DNA of 64,000 nucleotides from Nematostella vectensis (GCF_932526225.1 NC_064037.1:1610001-1674000); one strand, 5' to 3'; positions 12,776-27,700 are shown, numbered from the stretch's first letter. Program-made: numbers and translations. The notes: generated by a model from the sequence alone, not told the origin.

Positions 12776-15700
12776 GTATTGGCTCTGAACGTCATTCTGT
12801 TGAGCTGCTGATATCGCAGGCTCAGGTCAATGCTTAAATTTAAACCACAAGTTAAAGGGGAACTTATAAATCGACAAGAATAACCTTATCTACATGTTAA
12901 AGGGGAATTGATTAATTGATAAGAGTAACCGTGTCGTGTACATACAAGTTGAAGGGGAAAATGATAAGAATAAACTAACCTTAAAAGCTCTAACCCGAAA
13001 AGTTAAAAGGGACTGGCAAGCCTAGAGCAAACTAAGATATAATCAAGATATAGAAATAAAGATATAAAATATGGAAACTTCTAAGCTTAAAGACTGTAAA
13101 ATTAAATGTAAAGAAAGTCAGTGTTAAATAAATCATAATGCTAGAAAAAGTAAAAACATTTGTTCTTTGTCTCATCTCATATTGTTGTCTTGTTTCAGCA
13201 TCTAGTACATTGTAACTCAGTGTTGGCTAGCGTTATTTCAGAAATGCATGTATTTAACGTCATGTTATGTATTAAAACTCACTGCCACGCCTATGTCTCA
13301 TTCATTTATTGTTTTTTTTCCACTTTGTCAATCTTATATCTTTGTGTCTCTACTGAAAAACCGTCCAACTCGTCTAATAAGCGGATGGACAATCTCTTAT
13401 ATACCTCTCTCGCCTATATCCCTTCTATATATCACGCTATATTGCACTTGTTCGTACCTTCAATTGAATCAACGATTTCTTTTGATTCTTTTGCATTGTT
13501 TTGTCAACCGTTTGTTTCAATCCTTACTATTGTTTTAGCACTGTCTCCATCAATACTTGAATTTTTGATCTACATCTCTGTCGTGCTCTACCGAAGACAT
13601 GTTGTTTCACAATGCCGTAAAACACACATAACGGAAAATCTTCGCCATTCAATCAGAGTTGCGTCTAATTTAAACGTCGATAATACTGTAACATCTTAAC
13701 AATAAGGGTTTTTCCAAATAACCAAAGAGAGGTTCGACTGCGAACAATGGTGATGGTATCGTACTAAAGCCCTTGGTAAATTAACCAATTAAACAATGAG
13801 TACAGCAAGACGCTGGTTCTTGAAGTAACAACCCTTTTAACCAGGCCAAGATCGATTGATTTAACGATTGATTTAACGCATTATAACATCGAGATATTGA
13901 ATACCGCTGTAAACGACAAAGCGAAGTGACCCCTGCGCAAGGCTGCGTCCCCAAGTACCCTTTTGTCAGGAACCCTTTTTTACTCGGGCAAGGTTTTTAG
14001 CATGCTTTGTTTGACTGTGCTTTTGTTACAGCATGCCCTAGTTTTGCCGAACCCAGCATGTTTGTTTGTTTGATAGGATAAGCATTGCACAGCCTTGCGC
14101 ATGGCACCACTGCACGGGAGGGGAGGGTGGAGGATTACTATATTGCACTGCTAGTATGTGTGCGTACTCCCTATTCCATATATCCTACTTATCTTTCCCT
14201 CTTTCATTTGTCTCGCGGTTTAGGTTTAGTACTTGTTTTGGTGTGAGTCGGATGTAATATTATTTGCTTGGGAACGTACAACTTGCAGTGCATATTATTC
14301 CATTGTAAAAGAACTTAACAAATCTGTCCTGGGCTTGAAAATGCCCCTGTCAGCCACACCTTTGTTATTGTTTTTATTTAATATTGGAAGACACAAATGT
14401 GCGAAAATCTCGAATCAACCATATACAAAGTTTAATGCGTTATTTGCCAAATTCAATCGAAAATATCGCATTGGCTTCCCCAAATCAGCCGATGGAAATA
14501 TATGCTTTTTCACACTTGGTACTTTGCTAGGATGACAAAATGGCGGCTGGCAGAGGCTGTTGAATTGAAGAATCAATCATCTAGCTGTTATATCTGACGC
14601 CACACCAAAGCAGTATACACTCTATTAGGCCGTTACCTTCCTGTCCTGAAATCTTTAAACTGTTTCTCAAAGAAAAATAAACTGAGAAAATATTGTCGCA
14701 CACTTTGCTGTTGTAAGTAGCTTGTTTAGGATTGCAGGACGGGAAAGAAACGTAAATCACGATAGTCCGCCCAGGCTTCTCCCGCTTCTTTCACGACTAT
14801 CTTTGCCTCCATTTCTCCCTTCTTATAGCCCTCGGTATCTACCTGTCTCTAATACTTGTTGCCATCGTTTTTTTTCTTAGAAACTCAACGACGAGTTCCA
14901 AGAACACAAGCCCATCATCGAGAATTTCAACCACGTCTCAGACTCCTTGCTTCAGCACGCGGCCCCTGAAGACCGCGAAGGTCTTGAGCGAGAGGTTAAC
15001 GGTGTGAAGGGAGCGGCGGCGGACGTAGAGAGGAGATTGGCGGAGCGCGAAAAGACGGAGGAGATGGTCCGCGATCGATCGAGAAGGTACTGACATGTGT
15101 TTTGATATGTTATTTTGCCACTGAAGGAATGTATTGACTAAGCAAGACGAATTTCTTAAGACTTGCCCTCTGACATACGAAAAACAGCCGAAGTATTCAT
15201 AACACTGCCTCTACACTGCCCCTAAAACTAGACGCTGACCATAAAACTTTCTAGGAAAAAAAACTTTACAAAAACCCATACTGGCTACGTCCCGCTTTCT
15301 AAACACACTGTTCAATTCCAAGGTACGATGACGCCAAGAATGGCCTTGCGGAGGTCGTACATGTGGTGGACCTGAAACTCGGAGAGCAACACGCATACGG
15401 AGCCGAACCTGACGGAATCCGCGCAGAGCTCAGACGCCTTGAGGTAAGGCCGTGTTTTTACACGCACAACATTGTCCGCGCAGAACTCAGACGAATCGAG
15501 GTGAGACTGTTTTCACACGCTCAACATTATCCGCGCCGAGAACAGACGACTCGAGGTAGGCCGTGATTTTACACCAGAGCATTATCCGCGCCGAGATCAG
15601 GTCGTCGTCGTTCGTTTGATTCCCTAGCGTTGACATAAATTCGTGTGCTTTGTCACTATTTGGCTAAATCCATACTTCGTATTATCCATGAGCCGTATTG

Positions 15701-18700
15701 AATACGGATCATGGACAACACGACGTTTGAACTTTTGCTTAGCGTTTGCCAATCCTAGATCCCGGAACCCTGCATGCTTGCGGTTCATAACTTTCTTTTT
15801 CACGTAGAGGAGCGCCTGCAAAGGCTGCTGGTTCCCCAAGCATTGAGCCCGCAATCCGTTCTCCATCATAGAGAGACCGATAAGTCTTAGCGACGAAATA
15901 GACTCTAGAAGGGGGGGGGGGGGGGGGGGGGGGTACGAGTTTGAGGATACGTTTTTATGTATAGTGGACATTTTACCTAATGACGAGTCTAAAGCTGGCG
16001 TGTTTTTAAACATTCTACTAGAGCTAGCGCAAGAGCCAGTATAACATCAAATGCAAAACGGTCTAACGCAGCGCTATCGCGTTTTCTTGTCTTACTCTTG
16101 CGTTCCTGTAAGAATAGGAAAATTACTAGTGTTACGCTCGAGTTTTACCGAGAGACTCTTTGCAGTTGACCTTTTATCGTTTCTAGCGTTACAAAATGCC
16201 CCATGGCGTACTCAGTTGATATATAGGCTCTTATAGAATATCATGATGGCGTAACGATGGTGACGCTTGCGATTCCTAAGAATGGACGACTGATACACCA
16301 GACAGTGCAATTCAAGTCGGAAATTTTCCGACCACTACAATACTGCGGTGACATAATGTTTTTATTTTAGCCGTCGCTTTCCGAACAAGAATTAATTATT
16401 GATAAGCATTTCGAAAATAATTGCAATACAGAATTGGAATTCTATAAAAAAGGAGTTCATCCAAAATTTCTTATCGATTATTTTCAATAACCCACAATCA
16501 GTGGTAATCGCGGTTTTGTCACCCTACACACGTTCTGCTAAATAAATGCTCTTTTAGTTAAAAATCATATCTTTCACAAAACTAACTTTTCGACCATCAA
16601 AATATTTCATACCCGCTACCTAAACTAGCTTCTTATAACCTGTCAACTGGGACATGCCAATTGATAGGCTATTTTTTATATGCGCCGAAACTGTATCCTT
16701 CTTTGACGTATTTGACCGGTGACATTTGCACAAAAAAACAAGCGGTAGAGTACATCACAATCACATCACAACTGGGAAAAAGCTTATGAATTAAGTTATG
16801 TGGCTATCGAAAAACTTTAAAATGCTGTGCGTGTAGCTGATTTTAGCGGCAGTTTGTTGAACTAGTAATTGTTTGCATGCGATGGGTGTTTGCACAATTA
16901 TTTAATTAAGCGTTTACCAATCTAAGGTCAGTAAACTTAATTCACGTGGAATTTAGGTATTACATCGAGATATTACAACTAGAAGAATGGAATCTTTCAG
17001 ACTAAATCTTTTACAAATACAAACGAGATTAATTGGGGCATTGTCATGTATACTTACGGTGGTTTTATTTGTATAAGAGAAGTTTGTCTGTTCGGGTTCT
17101 GAAGCATTTATTGCAGAGGAATAAAGTTCAAACCTCATCGTGACAGAAAACCACTTTGATTTGTCAAACTGACTGTGGAATCGAGAAAATAAAGACACAA
17201 TATCCAATAAACCGATACTAAAAAGAAATAGTTTATATCTTTAATCATATTGTCTCTATACCTCCATGGAAAAGAAAACAATTTTCACACCTTTTGTTAT
17301 TTTTCTTTGATCGCGAAATGCACCTTGCACGAGTCACATGGTAAATTTTCAAAGGAGTTTTTCAAGATAATATTCAAAGAGTACTGCTCCTCGTGATCGT
17401 GGTAGTCTTTTATGCCATAATTGGCTCGTGACTGTTTTGTTTTTGAATGGGAGCTTGCCGAAACGCGCCTAACTTTCCGTCAAACAATGACCTGTCACTA
17501 TGAAACACGATAAATGCAAATTCACTTCCGTGCATGCATAATAAGGGAAGCCGCTCCGAACATACAACGGCGACCGTCTTGTTCTCGTCTCGGTTCATCG
17601 CTTGTGGTAGGAATATCCCCCTAACTACCACGACTCATGAACTTTACTTCATTCGCGCCGGCTAATTCTCTGTAACTTGGGTGCTTAAATTTCGGGCAAG
17701 CGTCAAAATCGTAGTATTTATGACGCTCTAAATTGCTATTCATTTAAATACTGTGATTGTCTTGTTGGGAGTTTGGAGGTTGCGGACGAATGGAGAGCGA
17801 GTTTGAGGCATGGGACGAAGGACTTGGCAGTGAATGCTCGTCTGATTGCGGTCATCACGGTTGGGAGCGTGCGGTCGCGGTTCAACCATCGCCAATGTCG
17901 TCTGCAACTCCATCTCCGCTAGCCGCTACCTCGTCATGCCGATCTACGGCCAGTATAAACCAGTCCGAAGCCTTACGGGCGCACTGGACACAAGAATACG
18001 ACGAGAATCGAAATGTTACTCTGTTAAAACTTCACAAACACACGGAATATCGGCATGAAACTTCGTACAGGAAAACCGACGTGCGATACGTGACATTTAC
18101 AGGACCTCTGGGACAAGAACCCGAGAGTAATGCGAATTATTTTACAAGCGAATCACCCACCAAAAGACCTGCTAAATTTGTACAAAATACTCGTAGTTTT
18201 GAACCGATGAACAAGGATAATTATATTAGAACTTCGCATCGACGAGAGGAACCGGGATATTTTAAAAGCATATCTGTCTGGAAATGCACGCTGCAAAAAC
18301 CTGAAAATTATGATGATAGTGAAATACTTGGTCCTGTGGACCCGAATACAATTTATGACCGGTCTATTACACATTATGCTATTGTGCCGAAGATCTTTTC
18401 TTCGCCGTCTGGCCCGAGCAAGGTAGGAGAATATTGTAATATTTCTCTCGAAAACTGTTAGAGTTTCCAAGCTGCCGGTAGCATGACAAGTGCATCACTG
18501 TTTCACGCAACGTAGGCGTGATAAACTCGCGAGATATTTATCTAATACCACTAATTCTAATTTATTTTTAAATACATCGAGGTTTAAGGCAAGTTTGATA
18601 AACTTTTTGGTAGCTTTTACGTGTTTTTAGCTCGTATGGGTCATTATTTCGTTTTGTGAAGGTAATAAATTCGACTTTCGGCTCAATAGCCTATAGCGCA

Positions 18701-21700
18701 AAGTAAACAATCCATATTTTCATGTTTGCTTCTCCAGTTTAAAATCATTTCTCCTTCCTAGCTTTCCGCATTTTCATTTTCGTGCCACAATTAGAGAGAG
18801 AGTTATTACCTTTTATTGTTTAATTTGTTGGTTCGCAAGATAGAGGTTATTGTTTGATTCGTTTTGAGGCTTACACAAATTTGTGTTTCATATTTTATTC
18901 TTGGAAGTTTACAAATCCTTTCCCTGTTATATCTGGCTATTTAGCTTTGCGCTCATTATGTCTTTATGATATTTTTAGCCGAATTTTAACCGCCAAGAAG
19001 GCGTTTCTCGCGTGCTCCTCAGTACCTTTCGCCACCTGTTTGTTTTTAAAATACAAAACCATGTAACCAGCAGGAAAAGATACGAAAACAAAGCAAAAAA
19101 CCACACTTATATCACACTTAATGTATCATTTCATTTTACAAACCTCAAAACCGCGAAACTCTCATATTAGACATGACTTCTTTTTGGAAAATGTTAGTTT
19201 CAATATTTGCTTTTAAAGTGGCATAAATTGGATTCATGGGAAGAGTCATTGGTTATTTTTATTTATGCTGTCACTAGAGAATTCGTCTCATAAATTCACT
19301 TAGTTTCGTTGCGTTACTAACTTAAAGATGCTTCGCTGATTCCGAATATTCGGGCGCCTTAACATCTTAGATTAAACATTCTTTTTTATTAAAATAAATA
19401 CTTGATTCACTTTTTTAAATTCAAATATTAAAATATTTTTATTTGAAAATCGCACAAACATTTCATTTTCGCCCGAGGTTGTCCGCGAGCTTTCGTAGTA
19501 TCACGTAAAGTGTTAGACATAATAATGCAATAAAAAATCGGAAATTATATTCTCTCAATGCTTTGTTTCTTTTCATAGAAGTCTCGGCAAGCGAATGCTT
19601 CATTTCCAGTAAAATGTTTGTCATAAACAGACGACTGTATGTTTCTACCCGATCTTTATATTCAGTGGTTATGTTTTTATCCTTGTTTGAAAACAAGTGG
19701 TTGAAATCCATAGATTAATTTCCCCTAACTTATAAGGAAAGATTGGCCACTTATGGTTTATTTTTCTACTCAAGGTTGTTCGAGATATAAATCAGTTTGA
19801 CGCATCGCGAATGTTTATGTCATTACTCGACTTTGTCACGCGATCTATCAATCACGATATACTGTTACACGCGTCACGCACGCTGAAAACAGGAAATCGA
19901 TTTAAACCGTGCTTTATTTATCTGAGAAATGGTCAAGAAAGTACCATTCGTCTTCCTGCTTTTGAAGTGTTTGGCTTTTAGTTGTTTATCAGGGCTGCGT
20001 TTAGTGGGCGATGATGACTTTTGAAGACAGCCTTAAAAAGTAGACTGGCAGTCGGAGCAGTCGAGATAACCTACATGGGTTTACATAAGAAGTCAGACAT
20101 TTTCAAGTAACAAAGGGAATTTAAGTCAGTAGAAGCATCGTATTTTCAGATAAGCTTTTTTCAAAGGCTGCTTACTTTCCCGCGCAAAATTGCACATTAT
20201 GTGCTTTAACTTTTATACCCTTAATTTCTTTTTGCATTGTTTTTATATTTTCTTTCGAGCGGAAATTTAGGGCATTGAAAGTAATAGCATGCAAAAAGCT
20301 ATACCCAAACTGAAATCCCTTCTGTAGAGGTAGTTAAACACAACGGTAAGTAATCCTCTTATCATGTCCCGCACTAATGGCCGCAGTAAGAGATGTTTTA
20401 AAATAACAAGGTGTAGGTCTTATCCAGACATTATTTCTTTAAGTATGGAAATGCATTTAACTCCTGCACATCCAGGATAAAACAGACAAACAACTAGCAT
20501 AGTTCTAGTTATAAAACTCGCCGGTGCTTATGTTTCAGGTGCTTAAAGACAAACTCTACAAGGGCGCGGCAGCCGCAGAGTCCGCTGGCCAAAATTTATT
20601 GTCTCTAGAGGGACCGGACGCCGACCTGTCAGGAGTAGACGAGGAGCTGAGAGCTCTGAACGAGCGTGTGTCCGACCTCAAGGTCAGGCTGTCGGCCTTT
20701 GAGGAGCACTACCAGGTAAACACTAGTTCTTTTTAGCGACTTATGGGAAAGGGGATATGCGTACTACGCCAGTAGTTTTGGTTGACTGCAGTGACATGAC
20801 GGAAAAACCTGGAAAATGCGCAATTCTGGATAGAGGAAGAAGACACAATTTCTTACAATGGCCATCGGTTCCTTGTGCTACGGACTGATTTTCAAAACAC
20901 AAATAACGTGAGACCGAAGTGCACACACCAAGATTTTGGCTTTTAAGATATTTTTTCCTTGATCATCCTTGCGCTATGTAATGGGCTCAGGGACGACGAT
21001 CTCAAATTTCAATGATTTTTTACAAAAAGTCAATTTAAAAAAAGTCTCATTTCATATTTTGTTTGCTATTACTCACTAAGTCCTTAGGAAAATTTTCCGC
21101 CTTATTAGATGTAAAATGGGCTTATTTGAAGCGTCATATCATGTTTTTCACGTCATATCGACTACGGTTCTTTTTTTTTCGGTTGACTACGGTTTTTAGC
21201 AATATGCCTTTAGAAGAAAAACGAAAGCTAGCATGTAGAATCCTACACGAATCTTTGTTTTTTGTTTGTTTTAGTCTTCTGCTTGATTCAACTATTTCAA
21301 AAAAGCAATATATCTCAATACTCAATATTATTTCCTAGCTACATTCCCAACAGAAAAAAAAGAAAATTAAAGTAAAAGCCACTAATCAATAAACCAGTGG
21401 CGGCTATGCTTATATGTATGCTAATGCCTGCAAACGCAAGGCTATGCTACGCATTGGTACCCCTAGGAGGTGACGTCTACATTACGAGCGCTTATTACCA
21501 TCAACATGATCTTGATTGTGTTGCAAGTTACACAGTGTGACATAAGTACTAACTGGATCCCTTTTCCTACACCAGGATCACTTGCAGCAAGCGGAGGCAT
21601 TCCAGGATGCGGTCAGGCGATTGCTGGACAGACTGGCCGCCAGGAAGGCCCTCCTGGACAGAGACGAAGTGGATACCAGTGACAAGAATGCCGTACGTTC

Positions 21701-24700
21701 ACGGATCGCCGAACTTGAGGTGAGGTCGCATGCAGAACTATTAAGAACCCTCAGAGTAATATAGCCTGAATCATGCAGAACTATTAAGAAACCTCAAAGT
21801 AAGAGCGATATACGAAATAAAGACGCGAATACGTATATGTAGTTTGGCCTGAATCATGCAGAACTATTGAAAACCCTCAAAGTAAGAGCGATATACGAAA
21901 TAAAGACGCGAATACGTATATTTAGTTTGGCCTGAATCATGCAGAACTATTGAAAAGCCTCAAAGTAAGAGCGGTATACGAAATAAAGACGCGAATACGT
22001 ATATGTAGTTTGGCCTGAATCATGCAGAACTATTGAAAACCCTCAAAGTAAGAGCGATGTACGAAATAAAGACGCGAAAACGTATATGTAGTTTGGCCTG
22101 AATCATGCAGAACTATTAAAAACCCTCAAAGTAAGAGCGATATACGAAATAAAGACGCGAAAACGTATATGTAGTTTGGCCTGAATCATGCAGAACTATT
22201 GAAAACCCTCAAAGTAAGAGCGATATACGAAATAAAGACGCGAAAACGTATATGTAGTTTGGTCTGAATCATGCAGAACTATTGAAAACCCTCAAAGTAA
22301 GAGCGATATACGAAATAAAGACGCAAATGCCTATATGTAGTTTATGTAGCCTGAATCACTTAAGCCCGTGTAAAAAGCGTTAACGTCGCCCAGAAGTCTG
22401 CGGGAGTAGAAATATCTCGCTTGGGTGACAAGACATTGGAACTTTAGCAAACGTATCATCCCATATTCCGTGTGTAAACAGCACTGCGTAGCCAGGGAAT
22501 ATTGTTATTTCCTTCCCAGCAATGCTAGTACTTATGCTTCAGCTGATAGTTCATGCTTCAGCTGATAGCTCATAGTATGGTCTATGAGCTCCCGTTCCAA
22601 GAAAAAGGCACGTTATCCTTGTGTTACTCTACCAGTGGACAAGACCTGCTTGACGGCGTGGCGAATATCTTCAATGAACACATAGCAGATACCGGGGTTA
22701 AGGGCAGAGTTGAGGCACACGAAGAGCAGCATCGCGATGATGAGTTTAGAAATTAGCGGCGTAACAGAGCGACTCACGATGGTGTGCAAAGCTAGCGAGT
22801 GATATGGTGTGGTGAACAAGATGAAAGAACCAAGCGAACACAGCACCATCTTGATGGCGTTCCCGAGACGGCGTTTGCGAGCGATGCGCTGGGCTTCTGG
22901 GAGCTGAACGATCACGTCTATGACTTGCAGCCGGCGTAAGATCATGACTCCAAGCACAACAATAGTAAAGTAGAGCACGACAAACAAGGCGAAGAGCGCC
23001 ATCATGTAATCCCGATAGTACGCCCAAGGTACCGTTATCTCGCACATCTCGTCGCGAAGATCAATGAAGTAGAATAGCGGGGAGTAGAGTGCGGTAGGGA
23101 TCACCCAAGCGAGGACGACCAAGCCGTAGATTCCTCGACGGCCGAGCTCAACCATAGATATGGACGTCACCCCCCGAAACCGCTCGACGGTGATAAACAA
23201 CAGATTCAGTGGGGACACGAGCAAGACCATGCCTCCCATGAAATGGATCAGTTTACACACGACCCTCCCACTTGTACCCTGGACACTCCAGCTCGAGCCG
23301 GAGAGGGTAGCGAGCTGAAAGGGGATGTTCCATATTGCGATCATCAAGTCACCAGCCGCCGAGTTGGCAATTAGCAGGTTGATGCTTCTCCTCGTGTGAC
23401 GGTGCCTTAAGATCGCGATGATTAGAAGCAGGTTAAGTATGATAGCGAGGCTTTCCACGGTTATGTAGAACACGATGACTGTGGTGCGTAGAGCGCCTGA
23501 CAAAACGGATCCGAGATAAACCGTTAAGTTACTGCTCGAATTCATCTCTTCTCACGAATGGTAACTCAAATGCCATCGACTTCTCAGTAGTGTTTGCCTC
23601 CCCTTCAAATCTCCTGCCGCTTTTGACCTTGTTCCCCTATTGAGCGCACAAACATGTAATAACCGGAGAAAGATAAACATCCTGCGATGCTATAATTAAT
23701 TTTAGAATATTTTATTTCGTCACAGTTTGGTTTCACGTGAAATGTTTTCCTGACCGCGAGTCTTTCGCGAGAAAAGTTTTTTTTTTTGCTTATTTGCCAA
23801 ATCTGCATTATTTGTCCACTTAAAGTAACTCATTTTAATACTATTAAAACTGACTTACTGAGTTCAATATATTGTCATATGGCCATGAGGTTTCCTAAGA
23901 AACGCAGTTCTCTGTAAACAGTAATACTGAAACACTTAGATTGAAGTGTCAAAAATAGACTATTTTTTATTTCATCAAATTGTTTACTGTGGTTTTGAGC
24001 ATTCTACAAACTCAGATTGAAGAATTCCGAACGGCAAACAACATTACTCGTAAATCAAAGTGAATAAAACAATTGGGGAGATGCCAAAACAACCATAAAA
24101 AGCGACGTGTTATAATTCTGCTGTTTTAAACACACAGTTTGTGGTTGTGTGGTAGCATCGTTGTTGTTTATCCTTGTAAAAGATAAATATACTGTAATGT
24201 GCATAGAGCTTGTATTTCTAAGGAGACATCAAAAATAATATCACTAATAAATGATGTAGCCTAACCTTTAAGCCCTTACTCGCGGAACGGATATTTCGCC
24301 AGAAGGTGGTTACACGTAGGCTATAAAAGATAGAGCACTGTATAATTACTGACTGGGCTACCACTGTATAATTACTGACTAGGCTAGCACTGTATAATTA
24401 CTGACTAGGCTAGCACTGTATAATTGCTGACTAGGCTAGCACTGTATAATTACTGACTAGGCTACCACTGTATAATTACTGACTAGGCTAGCACTGTATA
24501 ATTACTGACTAGGTTACCACTGTATAATTACTTACTAGGCTAGCACTGTATAATTACTGACTAGGCTACCACTGTATAATTACTGTCTTGTATTTTCGCT
24601 TTGCAGAATCTTCATCGCGAAATGGAACAAGCGCGCCCGCTGTTATCAACTGCCACTGCCAGTGGTGAATGGTTAATACAAAACGCGAAGAAGTCCAAAG

Positions 24701-27700
24701 CCACGTGAGTATCTATTAAGCACTCGTTTTACCCTCTGAAAACAAAAATGCATTATTTATTCATTTTATCAAACGTGACGCAAGGGGGGCCAGTTCGGTG
24801 TCCTGGTGGAAAGGGATTGTGGGAAAGGTATGCGCGCTTTGTACCCCATGTGGGACGTGCTGTGGAGAAGGCAAAGCTTCTTTTTTACAGGGCTTGATAT
24901 AGGCAACACCGGCTGCGCGATAGACTTTGATATTTTATTTAGTTGATATATATCATTTTAATGCAGCCTTCCCGACGGTCGCCGGGAGAGTGAGGTTATC
25001 CCATCCGAGGTCGCTGACACACTCAACACTCTCGAGCGCAATTTCCAGCAGTTGGAGGGAGCGATATGTGAGCAAAAGCGCTACCTCACCGAACTAACCA
25101 TAGAGCCATCAGTCACGTGCGCAGAGCTGACCGAATACATCCGCGAGTTCACGGTCTGGCTGTGCACGGTCGAGGACCGAGTGGACCGGGCCGAGCCTGT
25201 TAGTCATGACGTCAGTGCCCTGAAGGAGCAGCAGGAAGAAGTTCGTGTAAGTATCACGTGATATTTGATGTTACAGTCCGTGGATCCGTGACGCATTAAG
25301 TCCTACTTGCATGACGCATTTAGTCGGACTTGCGTGACGCATTTAGTCGGACTTGCGTGACGCATTTAGTCCGATTTGCGTGACGCATTTAGTCCGACTT
25401 GCGTGACGCATTTAGTCCAATTCGCGTGACGAAAGCTTTCGTAGGCTCTCCGTGTATTATTTTCAATAAAATCTGCTATGATCACTGTAAAATTTAAAAC
25501 ATCCTACAACAACAACTGCTCGCTCTTATTTCTAATGCATAAAATGATGCAGAAATATTACAATCAAACATTATCACGGAGGTGATGTATCGTCGTATGC
25601 TTAGAGAATGTATTCCATACCCTCTAGGCGATCAAGACAGACGTGGATGCCCACAAGCCCACCTACGAAACAATCAACAAACAGTCTGAAGATTTCCTGG
25701 AAAAGACTCGTCCAGGAGCTGAGCGGGACGAGATATCCCGACTCTACCACGATATCAAGCCGCGCTGGGAGACCATCAACCTTCGCCTGAGCGCTCGTGA
25801 AGACCAGATCGCAAGCGTGCAGCCCCTGGCTCTGGCCTATGAGGAGGCCCTGAATGACGTGGAGGGAGTAGTGAAGGGCGCCGAGACACACCTGTCTAAC
25901 CTTGGCGACGCGCCCTCTGGCAAGCAGGAGCTCCACGCGCTCAACGTAAGGGACTTTGGGCAAATGATTTATTGATACCTTATTTGTATAGGTCTTTTGA
26001 GGTTGATTTAGACAGCACGATTTAGCCGTATGCGACCTGTCTACGACATGTCTTAGCCCTGAATTACACACTACGACTTTCGTAGCCGGACGTCGTAGGC
26101 TGATTTACACTCTACGACTCGAGTTTTACAGGTCGCGAGCAAGTTTCATATCACTAAATCGCGTTGTCTAAATCTGCCTTAATTATACACAGAAAAGGAC
26201 TCACTTGGGTGATGTGATAACAGACCGCATTTTTAAAAATTCTTTAATGTTAGTTTGTTGCTATTTGTTATGCGCCAATATAGGATACTTTACGTCCCAT
26301 TCGTTGGCTATTTTAACGTCTCACTGTCTGTCATTTTACATTCCTCCATCGGGAGAATCCACCAATACTCAAGCACTTGTCTGTTCTTGTGTTAGGGCGT
26401 ATTGAATACTGTTGACAAGCATCACCAGGATCTGGAAAAGGCGAATGCAATCGCTGCTGAACTCGCTGCTAAACTGGACGAGCTGGATGGTGATTCCAGC
26501 GGCATTAAGCGAATACAGGTCAGTCAGGAGAGTGTTGTGGTTATTAACCACATCAACCACTCCTTTATTAATGTTAGCATAAAAAACAACATTATATTCG
26601 CTTGCTTTAAAGTGCCCACTCACAATTAAAGACTGATACTTTATAAACGATATCTGTTTGGAAGTATCTTAGTTAATCGCTTGAATTTGGAGATGAAAAT
26701 GGATGATTGTGTGACTATTACTGGGTGGGAACTTATAATGGTGGCGCGATTGGCTTTCTTTATAAGCTTGTTTTCGTACCAAGAGTTTTAAGGCGGACAG
26801 GAGGAGGTAAATGGTGGTGGGCTGGTGGTGGATGACACAGAGGGCGTGAGCTATATAATGTGCTTTGGTCATGGGATTCCCAACCTGAGTTATTGATTGT
26901 ACGCGTTTTTTATTTTATTTTTAGGACACAGCCAATAATCGTTACGATAAGGTCAAGCGAGACCTAGAAAACAAGAAGCACCACCTCGAGTCCGACCAAA
27001 ACGACAGGTTCATCCGAGCCTTGGATGCCGTGGCAACGGAAATCAACAAGCTGGATAGCGAGATCCCGGATGATAGGCTGAATGAAGACCCGGATGAGCT
27101 GAGCCAGCAGCTGAGCAAACTAAACGTGAGTGAATTTTTTTTTCTTAGTTCGGTTTAAGTGACACATTTTCAAATTCCCGTTGTGACCTGTCTTGACACT
27201 GTTGGTACCTTTTTTGGCGGAATAGTTTGCTATCAGCATATTCTCCAAATTGTATTCATTTCAGTTAGTCTATAGTTTGTGCGTTATTACTGGGCTGTTT
27301 GTAAACCATAGTATAATGGTGCTGTGAAGTATGCATTTCGTCAACCATTCCAGGCTTTGCTTGGTCTTTATAACTGTGCGGTATTTTCCATATAGAAATG
27401 TTGTTATTTGACTTCCCTCAGGCGGAGTACATGTCCCTGTGCCAGCTGAAGACCATGCTAGCATCGCTACAGAACGCCGGCATGGGCATCATCGAGAAGA
27501 ATAAGGACGATCCTACAATCGTGGATGAGCTCACTCACAAGGTAGCATTCACATTCAGACAGAGCATGTCCGTACTTGGCCTTTATGACTTATAACGCGT
27601 TTGCGGTAGCATACTTTATCAATTACATTCAGTCAGAGCATGTCTGTACTTAGCCTTCATGACTTATAACGCGTTTACACTAGCATCAAACTATTCCTAC

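Noticed and set aside
13160-13699. 179-codon hydrophobic plus-strand frame in intron 1
   Set aside because: Starts with TTG, is T-rich, and lacks a recognisable transmembrane family pattern. Composition explains it.
15624-16013. 129-codon minus-strand frame with a proline run
   Set aside because: The prolines come from the 23-bp poly-G. The rest has no recognisable homology by eye.
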